DNA of 64,000 bases from Myxococcales bacterium. GTDB taxonomy: Bacteria; Myxococcota_A; UBA9160; SZUA-336. The notes below the pieces were generated by a model. It did no database searches, was not told the DNA's origin, and saw only the letters and a list, made by a program, of their open reading frames with translations. A program made the translations under genes and the position numbers. Numbering within the stretch: position 1 is the stretch's first letter; each line of letters opens with the position of its first letter. Positions 35,130 to 43,721 of this stretch are shown here, piece after piece. The DNA lies in assembly GCA_013215565.1 (NCBI GenBank), contig JABSQV010000023.1, forward strand, positions 31,966 through 95,965, read 5' to 3'.

Positions 35130-36035
35130 GTGGCACTGGGTTCCGAGAGAACAAACCGGCGTGTGCGTGTGCTTCGCTTCGGGATGCCCAAGGGCTCCCT
35201 GCAGGACGCGACCGTGGCGCTCTTCGAGCGCGCTGGCTATCGAGTCCGGATTCCAGAGCGTTCGTACTTTCCTTCGATCGGTGACGACGAGATCGAGTGC
35301 GTGCTGATCCGGGCCCAGGAGATGGCGCGTTATGTGGACGAGGGCGTGCTCGACGGCGGCATTACCGGCCACGACTGGATTCTCGAGACCCGCGCCAGGG
35401 TTCGGGAACTCGCCGATCTCCGCTACTCGAAGGCCTCGATGCGTCCGGTTCGCTGGGTGCTCGCGGTGCCCGAGAACTCCAGGATCCGCAAGCTGTCGGA
35501 TCTCGAGGGCAAGCGAATCGCGACCGAGGTGGTCGGGCTGACCCGGCGCTGGCTCAAGCAGCACGGAATCAAGGCCCGGGTGGAGTTCTCTTGGGGCGCC
35601 ACCGAAGTGAAGCCTCCGCTCCTGGCGGATGCCATCGTCGAGGTGACCGAAACCGGATCCTCGCTGAGCGCCAACAAGCTGCGCATCGTCGAGACCCTGT
35701 TGGAGAGCACGCCGCGCTTGATCGCCAACCGCAAGGCCGCCGAGGATCCCTGGAAGCGTCGCAAGCTCGACCGGATGGTGCTCCTGCTCCAGGGTGCGAT
35801 CGATGCCGAGGGCAGGGCGGGCCTGATGCTGAACGTGCCGAAGGACCGGCTCGGGAAGGTCCTGGAATTGCTACCGGCGCTGGCTTCTCCCACGGTGTCG
35901 CCGCTCGCCGACGCAGAGATGGTCGCCGTGAGCACGATCATCGAGCAGTCTCAGTCGCGAGAACTGCTTCCGGCGCTCAAGGAGGCGGGAGCGAGCGGCA
36001 TCGTGGAGTTCCCGCTGAACAAGATCCTGTACTAG
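35130..36035 (+). CDS. hisG: ATP phosphoribosyltransferase HisG (long form)
   Basis: First enzyme of histidine synthesis, condensing ATP and PRPP. The start is GTG at 35130 with AAGGGAG a few bases upstream; it keeps the conserved strand [12 protein letters not shown] that a start at the later ATG would cut. 301 residues include the bilobal catalytic domain ([19 protein letters not shown] at the phosphate site) and a C-terminal ACT-like regulatory domain (about 225-301), marking the hexameric, histidine-inhibited form that needs no HisZ. No other his genes are adjacent. Confidence 0.95.
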   Translation: MALGSERTNRRVRVLRFGMPKGSLQDATVALFERAGYRVRIPERSYFPSIGDDEIECVLIRAQEMARYVDEGVLDGGITGHDWILETRARVRELADLRYSKASMRPVRWVLAVPENSRIRKLSDLEGKRIATEVVGLTRRWLKQHGIKARVEFSWGATEVKPPLLADAIVEVTETGSSLSANKLRIVETLLESTPRLIANRKAAEDPWKRRKLDRMVLLLQGAIDAEGRAGLMLNVPKDRLGKVLELLPALASPTVSPLADAEMVAVSTIIEQSQSRELLPALKEAGASGIVEFPLNKILY

Positions 36036-36104
36036 GGCGGGCCGCAGCGCCCGGATCTCGTGGTTCCGCGGGCCGCGGGGGTCGGGCCGGCGGCGAGGCC
36101 GGGT

Positions 36105-36605
36105 CTAGGCTCGCGGCGTTTCGCGGAGGCCGCTCTCTTCCCACTCCTTCGAGAGCTGGCCGAGCCTGCGGCTGAACTCTTCGGAGTCGTCGTCGAAGGA
36201 GAGGATGATCTCGGTCGTCCGGGGAATCTCGTCTCCTGCCAGCAGCCCCCGGTAGCGGTTCAGGTTGGCCAGGATTGCTTCCGCCACCTTGAGCGCCCTC
36301 TTCTCGGTCTTAATCAGCGGGCTCTGCAGCGTGTAGACGTTGTTCCGTCCCCAGAGGCTCTCGTCGCGGACGATGGCGATCTCCCGGTAGATCGCGTGAA
36401 TCGGATCGAAGTTGTACTCGACCCGGACCTCCTTGAAGATGTCGGAGTTGCCGGTGTAAAAACCGCGCTCCTTCTCCACCTTTCCGAGTTGCCGACAGCG
36501 GGGACAGTAGAAGGTATCCCCGTGGTTCAGCAGGAAGACGCCCTTGGCGTAATCCTCGCACTCGGTGTTTTCGCAGTACCCAACCCCTCGCTTCATTCTC
36601 GCCAT
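36105..36605 (-). CDS. Hypothetical zinc-ribbon protein
   Basis: 166 residues, ATG at 36605 with AGGAGAGGG upstream (a second ATG lies three codons in). The N-terminus has CENTEC...CPRC (residues 11-16 and 34-37), a zinc-ribbon-like set. The remaining ~125 residues are charged and look globular, with no recognised family. It is single, between the convergent hisG and the ccm cluster, and may be driven from the promoter at 36913-36942. Function unknown. Confidence 0.75.
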   Translation of the reverse strand: MARMKRGVGYCENTECEDYAKGVFLLNHGDTFYCPRCRQLGKVEKERGFYTGNSDIFKEVRVEYNFDPIHAIYREIAIVRDESLWGRNNVYTLQSPLIKTEKRALKVAEAILANLNRYRGLLAGDEIPRTTEIILSFDDDSEEFSRRLGQLSKEWEESGLRETPRA

Positions 36606-37071
36606 CTCGTCCCTCTCCTAAACATCGCGCGAACTGTGCGCGCCACGCAGGGATCCAAGATCCATGCCGTTGATCTTCGGCCTCTCCGGGGTTTGGGGCA
36701 TCGCCCCTTGGACTCAACCATCTTCACTCGATCCCGCACTCCTCTTGCCGGCCGGCCTCTAGGCCCGGTGTTCCAAATTGGGACTTCCGGCTATTCCCGA
36801 AATAAAACGGGCCTCCGCGCGGTCCCATAATCTCACGCTGGGGACGGGCCGGGCCGCAGCCGCGCTCCCACTGCCTGGGCGGGACGGACGGGACAAAAAG
36901 GGTGCGAGCCCCCATCTATCCCCTCCGGGAGGGTCTTGTCAACTCTTGCCCGCAGCCGGAGGGCAGGCCCGCCGCAGACCGGTTGCAGGGAGGTTGACGC
37001 TGAGTGGCAACGAGGTGCAGAAGGCCCCAGTCTCGCCAGCGGATTTACGCGAACTCGGAGCTCCTTCCGCG
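36606..37071. other. 466-base intergenic region without a recognised gene
   Basis: This gap lies downstream of ccmD and upstream of the zinc-ribbon gene, both on the minus strand. It holds a candidate minus-strand promoter with an internal palindrome (36913-36942). It also has a small AT-richer stretch near 36775-36800 and a GGCCGGCCTCTAGGCC palindromic stretch near 36750. Short open frames in it lack family similarity. No tRNA, riboswitch or known ncRNA was recognised. Confidence 0.5.
36913..36942 (-). promoter_or_regulatory. Candidate promoter with a palindromic spacer
   Basis: A perfect -35 box TTGACA (36942-36937) is followed by a spacer of 17-18 bases and a weak -10 (TAGATG, 36918-36913). 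The spacer contains the palindrome CCCTCCGGGAGGG (plus strand 36922-36934), well placed for a repressor or activator. It points to the zinc-ribbon gene about 310 bases downstream. Confidence 0.35.
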
Positions 37072-37197
37072 CTAGGCCGGACCGCCGCCGGACCGGTTTG
37101 AGCGGTCCAGCAGTTCCCGGCGCTTGCGGCGTAGCCAGAAGGCGTAGCCCAGAAGGGCGGCTGCCGTGATCGTGTACGCGGCGACCAGGTAGCTCAT
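37072..37197 (-). CDS. ccmD: Heme exporter protein D (CcmD-like)
   Basis: 41 residues from the ATG at 37197, which shares a base with the ccmC stop (TGATG). One membrane helix (about 4-22) is followed by a basic stretch WLRRKRRELLDR, the typical CcmD pattern. CcmD stabilises CcmE with the CcmABC heme-handling complex. Too small to recognise by sequence alone; position after ccmC is the main support. Confidence 0.75.
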   Translation of the reverse strand: MSYLVAAYTITAAALLGYAFWLRRKRRELLDRSNRSGGGPA

Positions 37198-37925
37198 CAA
37201 CTCTGCCGGGCCTCCAGTTTCGCGACCTCCAGGCGGCGCGCGAACAGGTACCAGAAGACACATGCAAAGGCCACGAACCCGAGCAGCAGCGGGACCAGCA
37301 TCGAGGCGGGCAGCCCCTCGCGGGCGGGGTTCGAGGGGTGCAGGGTCTTGCCCTGCGCGAGGTCGACGGCGAAGAAGACGAAGGGAATTGCTGCGGTGCC
37401 CAGGATCCCGTAGATCGAGGCGAAGGCGCGCGCTTCGTCAGTGCCGGAACTGAGTGTGCGCAGGAACAGGTAGGCCGCGTAGATGAACCAGAGTACGAGG
37501 GTCGAGGTGAGTCGAAGATCCCAGACCCACCAGTGGTTCCAGACGGGCTTCGCCCAGATCGGGCCGGTTACGAGGATCAGCGTGCAGAACAGTACGCCGA
37601 CCTCGGCAGACGAGATCGCGACGCGGTCCCAGTGCGCGTCTCGTCTCCAGAGGAAGCCGATTCCACCGACGGCCGTCATCACGAAGCCCAGGTAGGCCAC
37701 GGGTGCGCAGGGTACGTGGACGTAGAAGATCTTCTGAACGATCCCCTGAGCCCGCTCGATGGGTGCGACCCAGATCACCGCACCGAACCAGAGCGCGAGC
37801 AGTGCCAGTGCGAGGACACCTGCAACGCGGGCGGAGCGGATTGCGCGAGCTTCGTCCGCGGCCAGCCAGGTCAGGGCCGCGGTCGCGACCAAGCCGACAC
37901 CCGCGTACCGGAGTGCCTCCTCCAC
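37197..37925 (-). CDS. ccmC: Heme exporter/chaperone-loading protein CcmC
   Basis: 242 residues from the GTG at 37925, with GGAGG seven bases upstream and two bases after the ccmB stop. It is polytopic, with the Trp-rich periplasmic motif WNHWWVWDLRLTS and flanking histidines in YVHVPCA and KTLHPSNP that ligate heme. CcmC passes heme to CcmE at the periplasmic face. The longer open frame upstream overlaps ccmB and is not used. Confidence 0.9.
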   Translation of the reverse strand: MEEALRYAGVGLVATAALTWLAADEARAIRSARVAGVLALALLALWFGAVIWVAPIERAQGIVQKIFYVHVPCAPVAYLGFVMTAVGGIGFLWRRDAHWDRVAISSAEVGVLFCTLILVTGPIWAKPVWNHWWVWDLRLTSTLVLWFIYAAYLFLRTLSSGTDEARAFASIYGILGTAAIPFVFFAVDLAQGKTLHPSNPAREGLPASMLVPLLLGFVAFACVFWYLFARRLEVAKLEARQS

Positions 37926-37927
37926 GG

Positions 37928-38599
37928 TTACGCCTCCACCAGCGAGTCGAACCCAAGGTAGCCGATCAGCAGGAACACCCAATCGTAGAGCGCCAGCGCT
38001 CCGGCCGAGCGTTCTGCGAGGGCGCGGCCCGCGATCGCTTCCCCGGTGATGTCGGCCGCGAACACCAGCACCGGCAGGATCAGCGGGAAGAGCAGGATCG
38101 GTAATAGGAACTCCCGAAAGCGGGCCGAAGCCGAGAGTGCCGAGAGCAGCGTGCCGAGCGTCGACAGCCCAATCGCGCCCAGGACTCCGGCCAGCAGTGC
38201 TGCGCCAGGCGCGCGGGTCCAGTCGACGTCGAGGAAGATCACGGCGAGCAGGGCGGTCCAGGCCTCGACCACCAGCAGTGCCAGAAGATTCGCCCCGGCC
38301 TTGCCCAGAAACACCCAGCCCCGGTCCACCGGGACCAGGATCAGATTCGTCCAGGCTCCGTCCTCGGTCTCGGCTTGAAAGGAGCGCGCGAGACCCAGGA
38401 GCGACGTAAATAGGAAGGCGATCCAGAGCAGCGGCAGGAGGGCGCCCCGGGCGTCGGCGGCCGAGGTCCGGAGGACGATCGAGATCAAGACGACCACGAG
38501 GGCTGCGAAGATCAACATGTGGCCGAGTCGGTCGCGGCTGCGCAGATCGACCAGCAGGTCCTTGCGCAGCACCGCGAGGGCGACCCGGGGTCCGTTCAT
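37928..38599 (-). CDS. ccmB: Heme exporter membrane subunit CcmB
   Basis: 223 residues from the ATG at 38599, coupled to ccmA by ATGA. Six hydrophobic segments and the conserved RKDLLVDLRSRDR N-terminus with FQAETEDGAWTNL (about 73-85) match CcmB. With CcmA it forms the ABC unit that uses ATP to release holo-CcmE from CcmC. Confidence 0.9.
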   Translation of the reverse strand: MNGPRVALAVLRKDLLVDLRSRDRLGHMLIFAALVVVLISIVLRTSAADARGALLPLLWIAFLFTSLLGLARSFQAETEDGAWTNLILVPVDRGWVFLGKAGANLLALLVVEAWTALLAVIFLDVDWTRAPGAALLAGVLGAIGLSTLGTLLSALSASARFREFLLPILLFPLILPVLVFAADITGEAIAGRALAERSAGALALYDWVFLLIGYLGFDSLVEA

Positions 38600-39246
38600 C
38601 GGTGTGTCTCCCGGAGACGGCCGGATTCGAGTTCCAGCACCCGGTCCCATGGCACCCCGCCGGGGCCGGTCGGTTCGGCGTGCGAGGCGACGAGCGTGGT
38701 CCGGCCCGCTTCCCGGCCCGCGCGCAACTGGTGGGTCAGTTGCTCACCCGCCGCCCGGTCGAGTCCGTTCCAGGGCTCGTCGAGGAAGAGCCAGGCGGGC
38801 TCGGTGAGCAGCGCGCGCGCGAGCCCGGCGCGTCGCCGGAACCCCTGGGACAGGGTCCGGACCTCCCGGTCCCCCACCTCGGAAAGGCTGAGGGCCGCGA
38901 GCAGTTGCGGTGTGCGCTCCTCGGAGAGGCCGTGCAGGGACGAGATGAAACGCAGATTCTCGCGGAGCGTGAGTTCCCCATACAGGGCCGTCGTCGGGCC
39001 CAGGAACCCGATGCGGCCGCGCACGCTGGCTGCCTTCCTCCCAAAGGGGTCGCGTCCTCCCAGGCCCACCGTGCCGCGGGTGGGCCGCTCGAGCCCGGCC
39101 AGGATCCTGAGCAGGGTCGTCTTCCCGGCGCCGTTCGCACCGGCAACGCGGACCAGCGAGCCCGCTTCGATGGAGAGATCGATCCCCTGGAGCGCGCGGA
39201 CCGGGCCGAAGTGCTTCTCGAGCGCGCGCGCTTCGATTCCGTTCAA
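38596..39246 (-). CDS. ccmA: ABC transporter ATP-binding protein CcmA
   Basis: 216 residues from TTG at 39246, which overlaps the stop of the upstream gene (TTGA) and has GGGAG six bases upstream. Walker A GANGAGKT (36-43), the LSQGFRRR signature region and Walker B WLFLDEPWNGLD are present. It is the ATPase of the CcmAB complex in cytochrome c maturation. Confidence 0.92.
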   Translation of the reverse strand: MNGIEARALEKHFGPVRALQGIDLSIEAGSLVRVAGANGAGKTTLLRILAGLERPTRGTVGLGGRDPFGRKAASVRGRIGFLGPTTALYGELTLRENLRFISSLHGLSEERTPQLLAALSLSEVGDREVRTLSQGFRRRAGLARALLTEPAWLFLDEPWNGLDRAAGEQLTHQLRAGREAGRTTLVASHAEPTGPGGVPWDRVLELESGRLRETHR

Positions 39247-40499
39247 AGAGAACTCCCGCAGGCTGCGCAGAACCGGTCTCCGGGTTCCGCACGTCGTCCA
39301 CAACCGCAGCGGCCTGCGGCCGCCCCGGCTTCGCGTTCACGAGTCTTTCCGAACCCGGCGTCGACCTGATGCACGGCCTCCAGGTCCTTTTGTAGCCGAT
39401 TCCGATCCTCGTCCGAGAGCTTCCCGGTCTCGAAGTCGTGTTCCAGGTCGGCGAGCGCGGTCCGAAGCGCGGCGCTGCGCGTACTCGCAGCATCGGCCTC
39501 CGGTCCAGGGGCGTGCCCGGGTACGCGGGAACTCCGGAACGGTGCTGCCACGAACCAGGCCAGCAGCCCTGCGAGGGGCGCCACGCCCGCGACCTGGATG
39601 GATCTGGGCAGGGCCTGGCGGGGAGGCAGCGGCTTCACGCGAAGCGGCACGACGCTGCCGGCCGCGAGATCGAAGCCGACGAAGCTCAGGTAGAAGACGT
39701 CTCGCTCCCGGGCGGGACGGCTCGCGTGAAGCCCGCCCGCGCCGACTTCGATCCCGAAGTCCTTCACGAACAGGTTGAGCTCCGGGATGTCGGCCGGGAT
39801 TCGCAGTTCCGTGTCGAGCGCACGCGGTGCGCCCCCCGGTTCGGTCGCCGGGCCGATGTCGTACAGAAAGGAGTAGTCCCGCTCGCCCGGATAGATGGGG
39901 CCCCGGAGTTCCAGCAGGTCGCGGACCACGTCGATGCCCGCGGGCAGCGGGCCCAGTGGGGTCCTGACCGGCCCGGCGCCGCGGGCGAGGCCGATCCGGA
40001 GCGCGGCTTTGGCTTCGGGTTCCACGATCACCACCCGCTGCGCGGAGTTGCGAATCGAAACGGTCTGACGCATTCGGTAGACGCCGGCCTCCCGTTCCAC
40101 GACCCACTGCTCCCGCTCGACCGAGACCGAACTCGGGTCGTTCGAAGCGTCGTAGATCTCGATGTCTACGGTCTCCACCCGGTCGGCGTCGACGGTCGAG
40201 AGTGTGACGAGCCTTCCCGAGAAGCGGACCTCCTCGAATTCCGCGGCGATGAAGTAGGCGCCGTGCCCGGGCAGCGTCTCGAAGCGGTAGTGACCCACGG
40301 CGTCGGTCCGCGTCTCGCGCTCGATCGCCTTCCCGTCGCGAGCCAGCCCGTGTAGATGGACGGCCAGGCCGGCGGCAGCCCCGGGCCGGGATGCATGCAG
40401 CACCCGGCCCTGGATGCTGGCCGCCCGGGCGGATGCCGCCCAGGACAGCATCGCCAGCAGCGCGAGCGCCAGATGGCCTGGATTCAGCCTGCGGCGCAC
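39243..40499 (-). CDS. Signal-peptide, membrane-anchored protein with C-terminal zinc ribbon, in the ccm cluster
   Basis: 418 residues from GTG at 40499. A signal peptide (to about residue 27) precedes a carboxypeptidase regulatory-like beta domain (IQGRVLH...GHYRFETLPGHGAYFIAAEF) and a second periplasmic beta region. One membrane segment follows (about 305-325), then a helical stretch (ALADLEHDFETGKLSDEDR) and a C-terminal zinc ribbon with CGC and CAAC. It lies between ccmF and ccmA with a 4-base gap and a 4-base overlap, so it is surely co-expressed. A role as an accessory of the CcmH-less system is inferred; the cysteines would face the cytoplasm. Confidence 0.75.
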   Translation of the reverse strand: MRRRLNPGHLALALLAMLSWAASARAASIQGRVLHASRPGAAAGLAVHLHGLARDGKAIERETRTDAVGHYRFETLPGHGAYFIAAEFEEVRFSGRLVTLSTVDADRVETVDIEIYDASNDPSSVSVEREQWVVEREAGVYRMRQTVSIRNSAQRVVIVEPEAKAALRIGLARGAGPVRTPLGPLPAGIDVVRDLLELRGPIYPGERDYSFLYDIGPATEPGGAPRALDTELRIPADIPELNLFVKDFGIEVGAGGLHASRPARERDVFYLSFVGFDLAAGSVVPLRVKPLPPRQALPRSIQVAGVAPLAGLLAWFVAAPFRSSRVPGHAPGPEADAASTRSAALRTALADLEHDFETGKLSDEDRNRLQKDLEAVHQVDAGFGKTREREAGAAAGRCGCGRRAEPGDRFCAACGSSL

Positions 40500-40503
40500 G
40501 GAC

Positions 40504-42453
40504 TCAGTTTGCCGACTTCTCGGAGAGGGGCCAGAGGATGAGGGCGTTGCCGATCACGAAGATCAGGCCCCCGATCCAGATCCAGTTCACGAGGGGGTTC
40601 AGGTAGACCTTGAGCGCCGCCCGCTGGTCGGGCTCGAGCCCGACCAGGATCACGTAGAGATCTTCGTTCAGCGAACTCGAGATGGCCGGGATCGTGGCCG
40701 GCTGATCCTGCTGGAAGTAGATCCGCTTCTCGGGTTTCAGGATCCCGACGGGCTGACCGTCCCGGTAGAGCGCGATGCGTGCGACGGCGCCCGCGTAGCT
40801 CGGCTCTTCGATCGGCAGCGCCTGGCGATACTCGAGCGTGTGTCCGTTGAGCTCCCAGCGCTCGCCCGGAGACAGAAGCCGCGTCTCCTCGAGGTCGAAC
40901 GCCGAACCCGCGAAGCCGATGAAGATCAGGATCACGGACAGGTGCACGACGTAGCCGCCGTAGCGCTGCTGGTTGCGCCGAACCAGTTCGATGAAGGCGC
41001 GCACGGGATTCTCGCCCCGGCGCATGCGCGCGCGGATTCCACGCGCGTACTCCTCGGCGACCGTGGCGGCCACGAATGCGCAGAGTCCGGCGAAGGCGAC
41101 CGGGTAGAACTGGTCAACGCCGAGGATCACTGTGACCGCGGCGACGACTGCGGAAAAGACCACGGGCCAGAGGAAGCTCTTGCGAAGGTTCACCCAGGTG
41201 GCGCGTCTCCAGGCGATCAGCGGCCCGACCCCGGTTAGGAAGAGCAGCGCGATCGCGAGCGGGCCGGCGTAACGCTGAAAGAAGGGCGGCCCGATCTGGA
41301 TCCGCTGACCCGTGAGTGCCTCGGAGAAGACCGGGTAGAGCGTGCCGAAGAACACGATCGAGCAGAGACCCAGGAACACGTAGTTATTGAGCAGGAAGCT
41401 GGCCTCGCGTGACAGCATCGAGTCGAGCCGGGTCTGGCTGCGGAGCATCGGGGCGCGCCAGAGCAGCAGGCCGAAGAAGACGCCGGCCATCACGATCACG
41501 TAGCCCAGAAACACGTATCCGAACCAGCCCGACTGCGTGAAACTGTGGACCGACTGGACGATGCCGCTCCGCGTGAGGAAGGTTCCGAACAGGCAGAGCG
41601 AGTAGGCCAGTCCGATCAGCGCGAGGTTCCAGATCCGGAGCATCCCGCGCTTCTCCTGGATGATCACCGAATGCAGGTACGCGGTCCCGACCAGGAAGGG
41701 CATGAGCGAAGCGTTCTCGACCGGGTCCCAGGCCCAGTACCCGCCCCAGCCGAGCACCTCGTAGGCCCAGCGGCCTCCGAGCATGATGCCGCATCCGAGA
41801 AAGAACCAGGCCGTGATCGTCCAGCGCCGCGTGGTCCGGAACCAGTCCGTGCCGAGGGCGCCGGATGCCAGCGCCGCGAAGGCGAACGCGAACGGAATCG
41901 CAAACCCGACGAAGCCGGTGTAGAGAATTGGCGGGTGAATCAGCATCACGGGGTGCTGCAGTAGCGGGTTCATCCCCTGTCCGTTCGAGAAGACGTGTGC
42001 GACGGGGGTCGGCTCGAATGGGGAGGTCACGAAAGCCAGCAGCACGGCGAAGAAGCCGATGTTGGCCGAGAGCACCAGCACGACCCACGGCATCAAGCCG
42101 CGATTGCGATTTCGGTTCTGGAAGAGCGCCAGCGCCGAAAACGCGGACAGCATCCAGGCCCAGAGCAGGAGCGAGCCCGACTGCCCTCCCCAGAGTGCCG
42201 GGATCTTGTACCAGAAGGGCTGTTCGCGGCTCGACGTCTGTGCGACGTAGGCGAGGTCGAAGCGGTTCGAGAGTAGGGCGGTCTCGAGGCCGATCATCGC
42301 CAGGGTAAACAGCATGAAGACCGCATACAGCGCGTGCTCCGCGCTGCGCACCAGTTTGGGGCGCCCAGCTCGTGCGCCCACGAACGCAGCCCCCCCGGCG
42401 TAGAGGAGGAAGGGCAGCGTGAGCAGGAGTGCGTAGTGACCGAGTTCGACCAT
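40504..42453 (-). CDS. ccmF: Cytochrome c heme lyase subunit CcmF
   Basis: 649 residues, about 15 membrane segments. The heme-handling WWD-type motif WGGYWAWDPVEN is at 236-247, with LIHPPILYTGF and other conserved histidines around it. CcmF takes heme from holo-CcmE and attaches it to apocytochromes in the periplasm. Its usual partners CcmG and CcmH are not found in this cluster. Confidence 0.95.
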   Translation of the reverse strand: MVELGHYALLLTLPFLLYAGGAAFVGARAGRPKLVRSAEHALYAVFMLFTLAMIGLETALLSNRFDLAYVAQTSSREQPFWYKIPALWGGQSGSLLLWAWMLSAFSALALFQNRNRNRGLMPWVVLVLSANIGFFAVLLAFVTSPFEPTPVAHVFSNGQGMNPLLQHPVMLIHPPILYTGFVGFAIPFAFAFAALASGALGTDWFRTTRRWTITAWFFLGCGIMLGGRWAYEVLGWGGYWAWDPVENASLMPFLVGTAYLHSVIIQEKRGMLRIWNLALIGLAYSLCLFGTFLTRSGIVQSVHSFTQSGWFGYVFLGYVIVMAGVFFGLLLWRAPMLRSQTRLDSMLSREASFLLNNYVFLGLCSIVFFGTLYPVFSEALTGQRIQIGPPFFQRYAGPLAIALLFLTGVGPLIAWRRATWVNLRKSFLWPVVFSAVVAAVTVILGVDQFYPVAFAGLCAFVAATVAEEYARGIRARMRRGENPVRAFIELVRRNQQRYGGYVVHLSVILIFIGFAGSAFDLEETRLLSPGERWELNGHTLEYRQALPIEEPSYAGAVARIALYRDGQPVGILKPEKRIYFQQDQPATIPAISSSLNEDLYVILVGLEPDQRAALKVYLNPLVNWIWIGGLIFVIGNALILWPLSEKSAN

Positions 42454-42483
42454 TCGGCGAGTGCTCCGGATCCGCGGGTCGGG

Positions 42484-42942
42484 CTAGACTTTCCGGCCGT
42501 CCGTCGCCGGATCTCCAGGCTCGTACTTCGATGGACACTTGGCCAGTACCCGCCTGGCGACGAAGCGCTGCCCATCGGGGCGGCCCTCGACGACGACTTC
42601 GGCGCCGTCGGCGAACAGGTCCGGAACCGCGATCCCGATCAGTCGGACCGACAGCGCAGGCGCTCCCGGCGTCCCTTCCATTTCGTCCCGGATCTCGAAG
42701 TCGACGTGGCCGGCGCCGAGATCCTTGCGAATGGATCCTTCCACCACGAAGCCGTGCACGCGGGCGGCGCGGCCGCTCGCGGCCCCGTCCGAATACGCGG
42801 AAGCGTCGACCTTCTGGGCGAAATCCCGGACGCTCTGGTAGTAGGCGAAGGTTCCCTCGCCGCCGCTTCCGCTGCTCAAGAACCAGAAGGTGCCGGCACA
42901 GATGCTGAGCGCGGCGATGGTGATCTGTACGCCCTTGCTCAT
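42484..42942 (-). CDS. ccmE: Cytochrome c maturation heme chaperone CcmE, CXXXY type
   Basis: 152 residues from the ATG at 42942. An N-terminal membrane anchor (about 6-24) precedes the OB-fold chaperone domain. The heme-binding motif reads L-A-K-C136-P-S-K-Y140 (codon TGT for Cys) instead of the common HxxxY. CXXXY CcmE defines the so-called type I* maturation of Desulfovibrio and some archaea, which lacks CcmH. It is the first gene of the minus-strand ccm run and is divergent from engB. Confidence 0.9.
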   Translation of the reverse strand: MSKGVQITIAALSICAGTFWFLSSGSGGEGTFAYYQSVRDFAQKVDASAYSDGAASGRAARVHGFVVEGSIRKDLGAGHVDFEIRDEMEGTPGAPALSVRLIGIAVPDLFADGAEVVVEGRPDGQRFVARRVLAKCPSKYEPGDPATDGRKV

Positions 42943-43019
42943 CACTTGCTTCCGATGCAGATTCGGCCTTTTGGTTTTCTGGAGCCGGCCGTTGCGGTCG
43001 TGTGCGGCCGACGCTTTCA

Positions 43020-43048
43020 AAGCTACCTTCGGGCCGGGAGCGGGTCAA
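43020..43048 (-). promoter_or_regulatory. Weak candidate promoter of the ccm cluster
   Basis: TTGACC (43048-43043) is followed after 17 bases by TAGCTT (43025-43020), in the 107-base gap between ccmE and engB. The -10 is poor, so this is only a candidate. Confidence 0.25.
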
Positions 43049-43049
43049 C

Positions 43050-43721
43050 GTGAGGGTCGAACTGGCACACGATGCGGGAGGCCCGCAGGAGTTTCCGCGC
43101 GACGGCCTGCCCGAGGTCGCGGTTCTGGGCCGTTCCAACGTAGGAAAGTCCATGCTGATCAACCGCCTGGTCGGGCGCCGGCGGCTCGCGCGCACCAGTA
43201 CCACGCCCGGGAAGACCCGTCGGATTCAGTTCTACCGGGTTTCCGCAGGCTCCACCGACGGAGCCGCGATCTATGTCGTGGATCTTCCCGGCTACGGGTA
43301 CGCGGCCGTCTCGCGTAGCGAGCAGCGGAGTTGGCGGCCGATGGTGGAGTCGTACCTCAGGGGATCGCGGACCAGCCTGCGCGGCGCGCTGCTGTTGATG
43401 GACCTGCGCCGCGAGCTGCGCCTCGAAGAGGAGCAGCTTCTCGAGTGGCTTGCGGCGGAGCGCATTCCGACCGGGCTCGTTCTAACGAAGAGCGACAAGC
43501 TCAAATCGAGCGCGATCTCGCGCGCCGTTCGCAGGCTGTCCGAGCGCGTGTCCCCGGACCCGGTGTTCGCGGTTTCCGCCCGCTCGGGCAGCGGATTCGG
43601 CGGGCTGGCGGCCTGGATCCGGGCCCGGACCGAATTCACCTTGCTGACCCCGGAGGGGAAGCCGCTGCCGGACCCCGACGGAGCGCCTGCTAGCGGAAGA
43701 GGTCGCGCTCCGGGTCTCTGA
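43050..43721 (+). CDS. engB: Ribosome biogenesis GTPase EngB (YihA/YsxC)
   Basis: 223 residues from the GTG at 43050 with GGGAG upstream (an earlier in-frame GTG at 43002 is less likely). G1 GRSNVGKS (27-34), G2 TSTTPGKT, G3 DLPGYG (78-83) and G4 TKSD (146-149) are all intact. EngB helps assemble the 50S subunit and is usually essential. The C-terminal 25 residues are Gly/Pro-rich. Its end overlaps the converging cofE gene by 32 bases. Confidence 0.93.
   Translation: MRVELAHDAGGPQEFPRDGLPEVAVLGRSNVGKSMLINRLVGRRRLARTSTTPGKTRRIQFYRVSAGSTDGAAIYVVDLPGYGYAAVSRSEQRSWRPMVESYLRGSRTSLRGALLLMDLRRELRLEEEQLLEWLAAERIPTGLVLTKSDKLKSSAISRAVRRLSERVSPDPVFAVSARSGSGFGGLAAWIRARTEFTLLTPEGKPLPDPDGAPASGRGRAPGL

Noticed and set aside
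36606..37071. Riboswitch or tRNA in the long gap
   Set aside because: Both strands were read for T-loop sequence, B12 box, and GEMM-like patterns. None matched convincingly.
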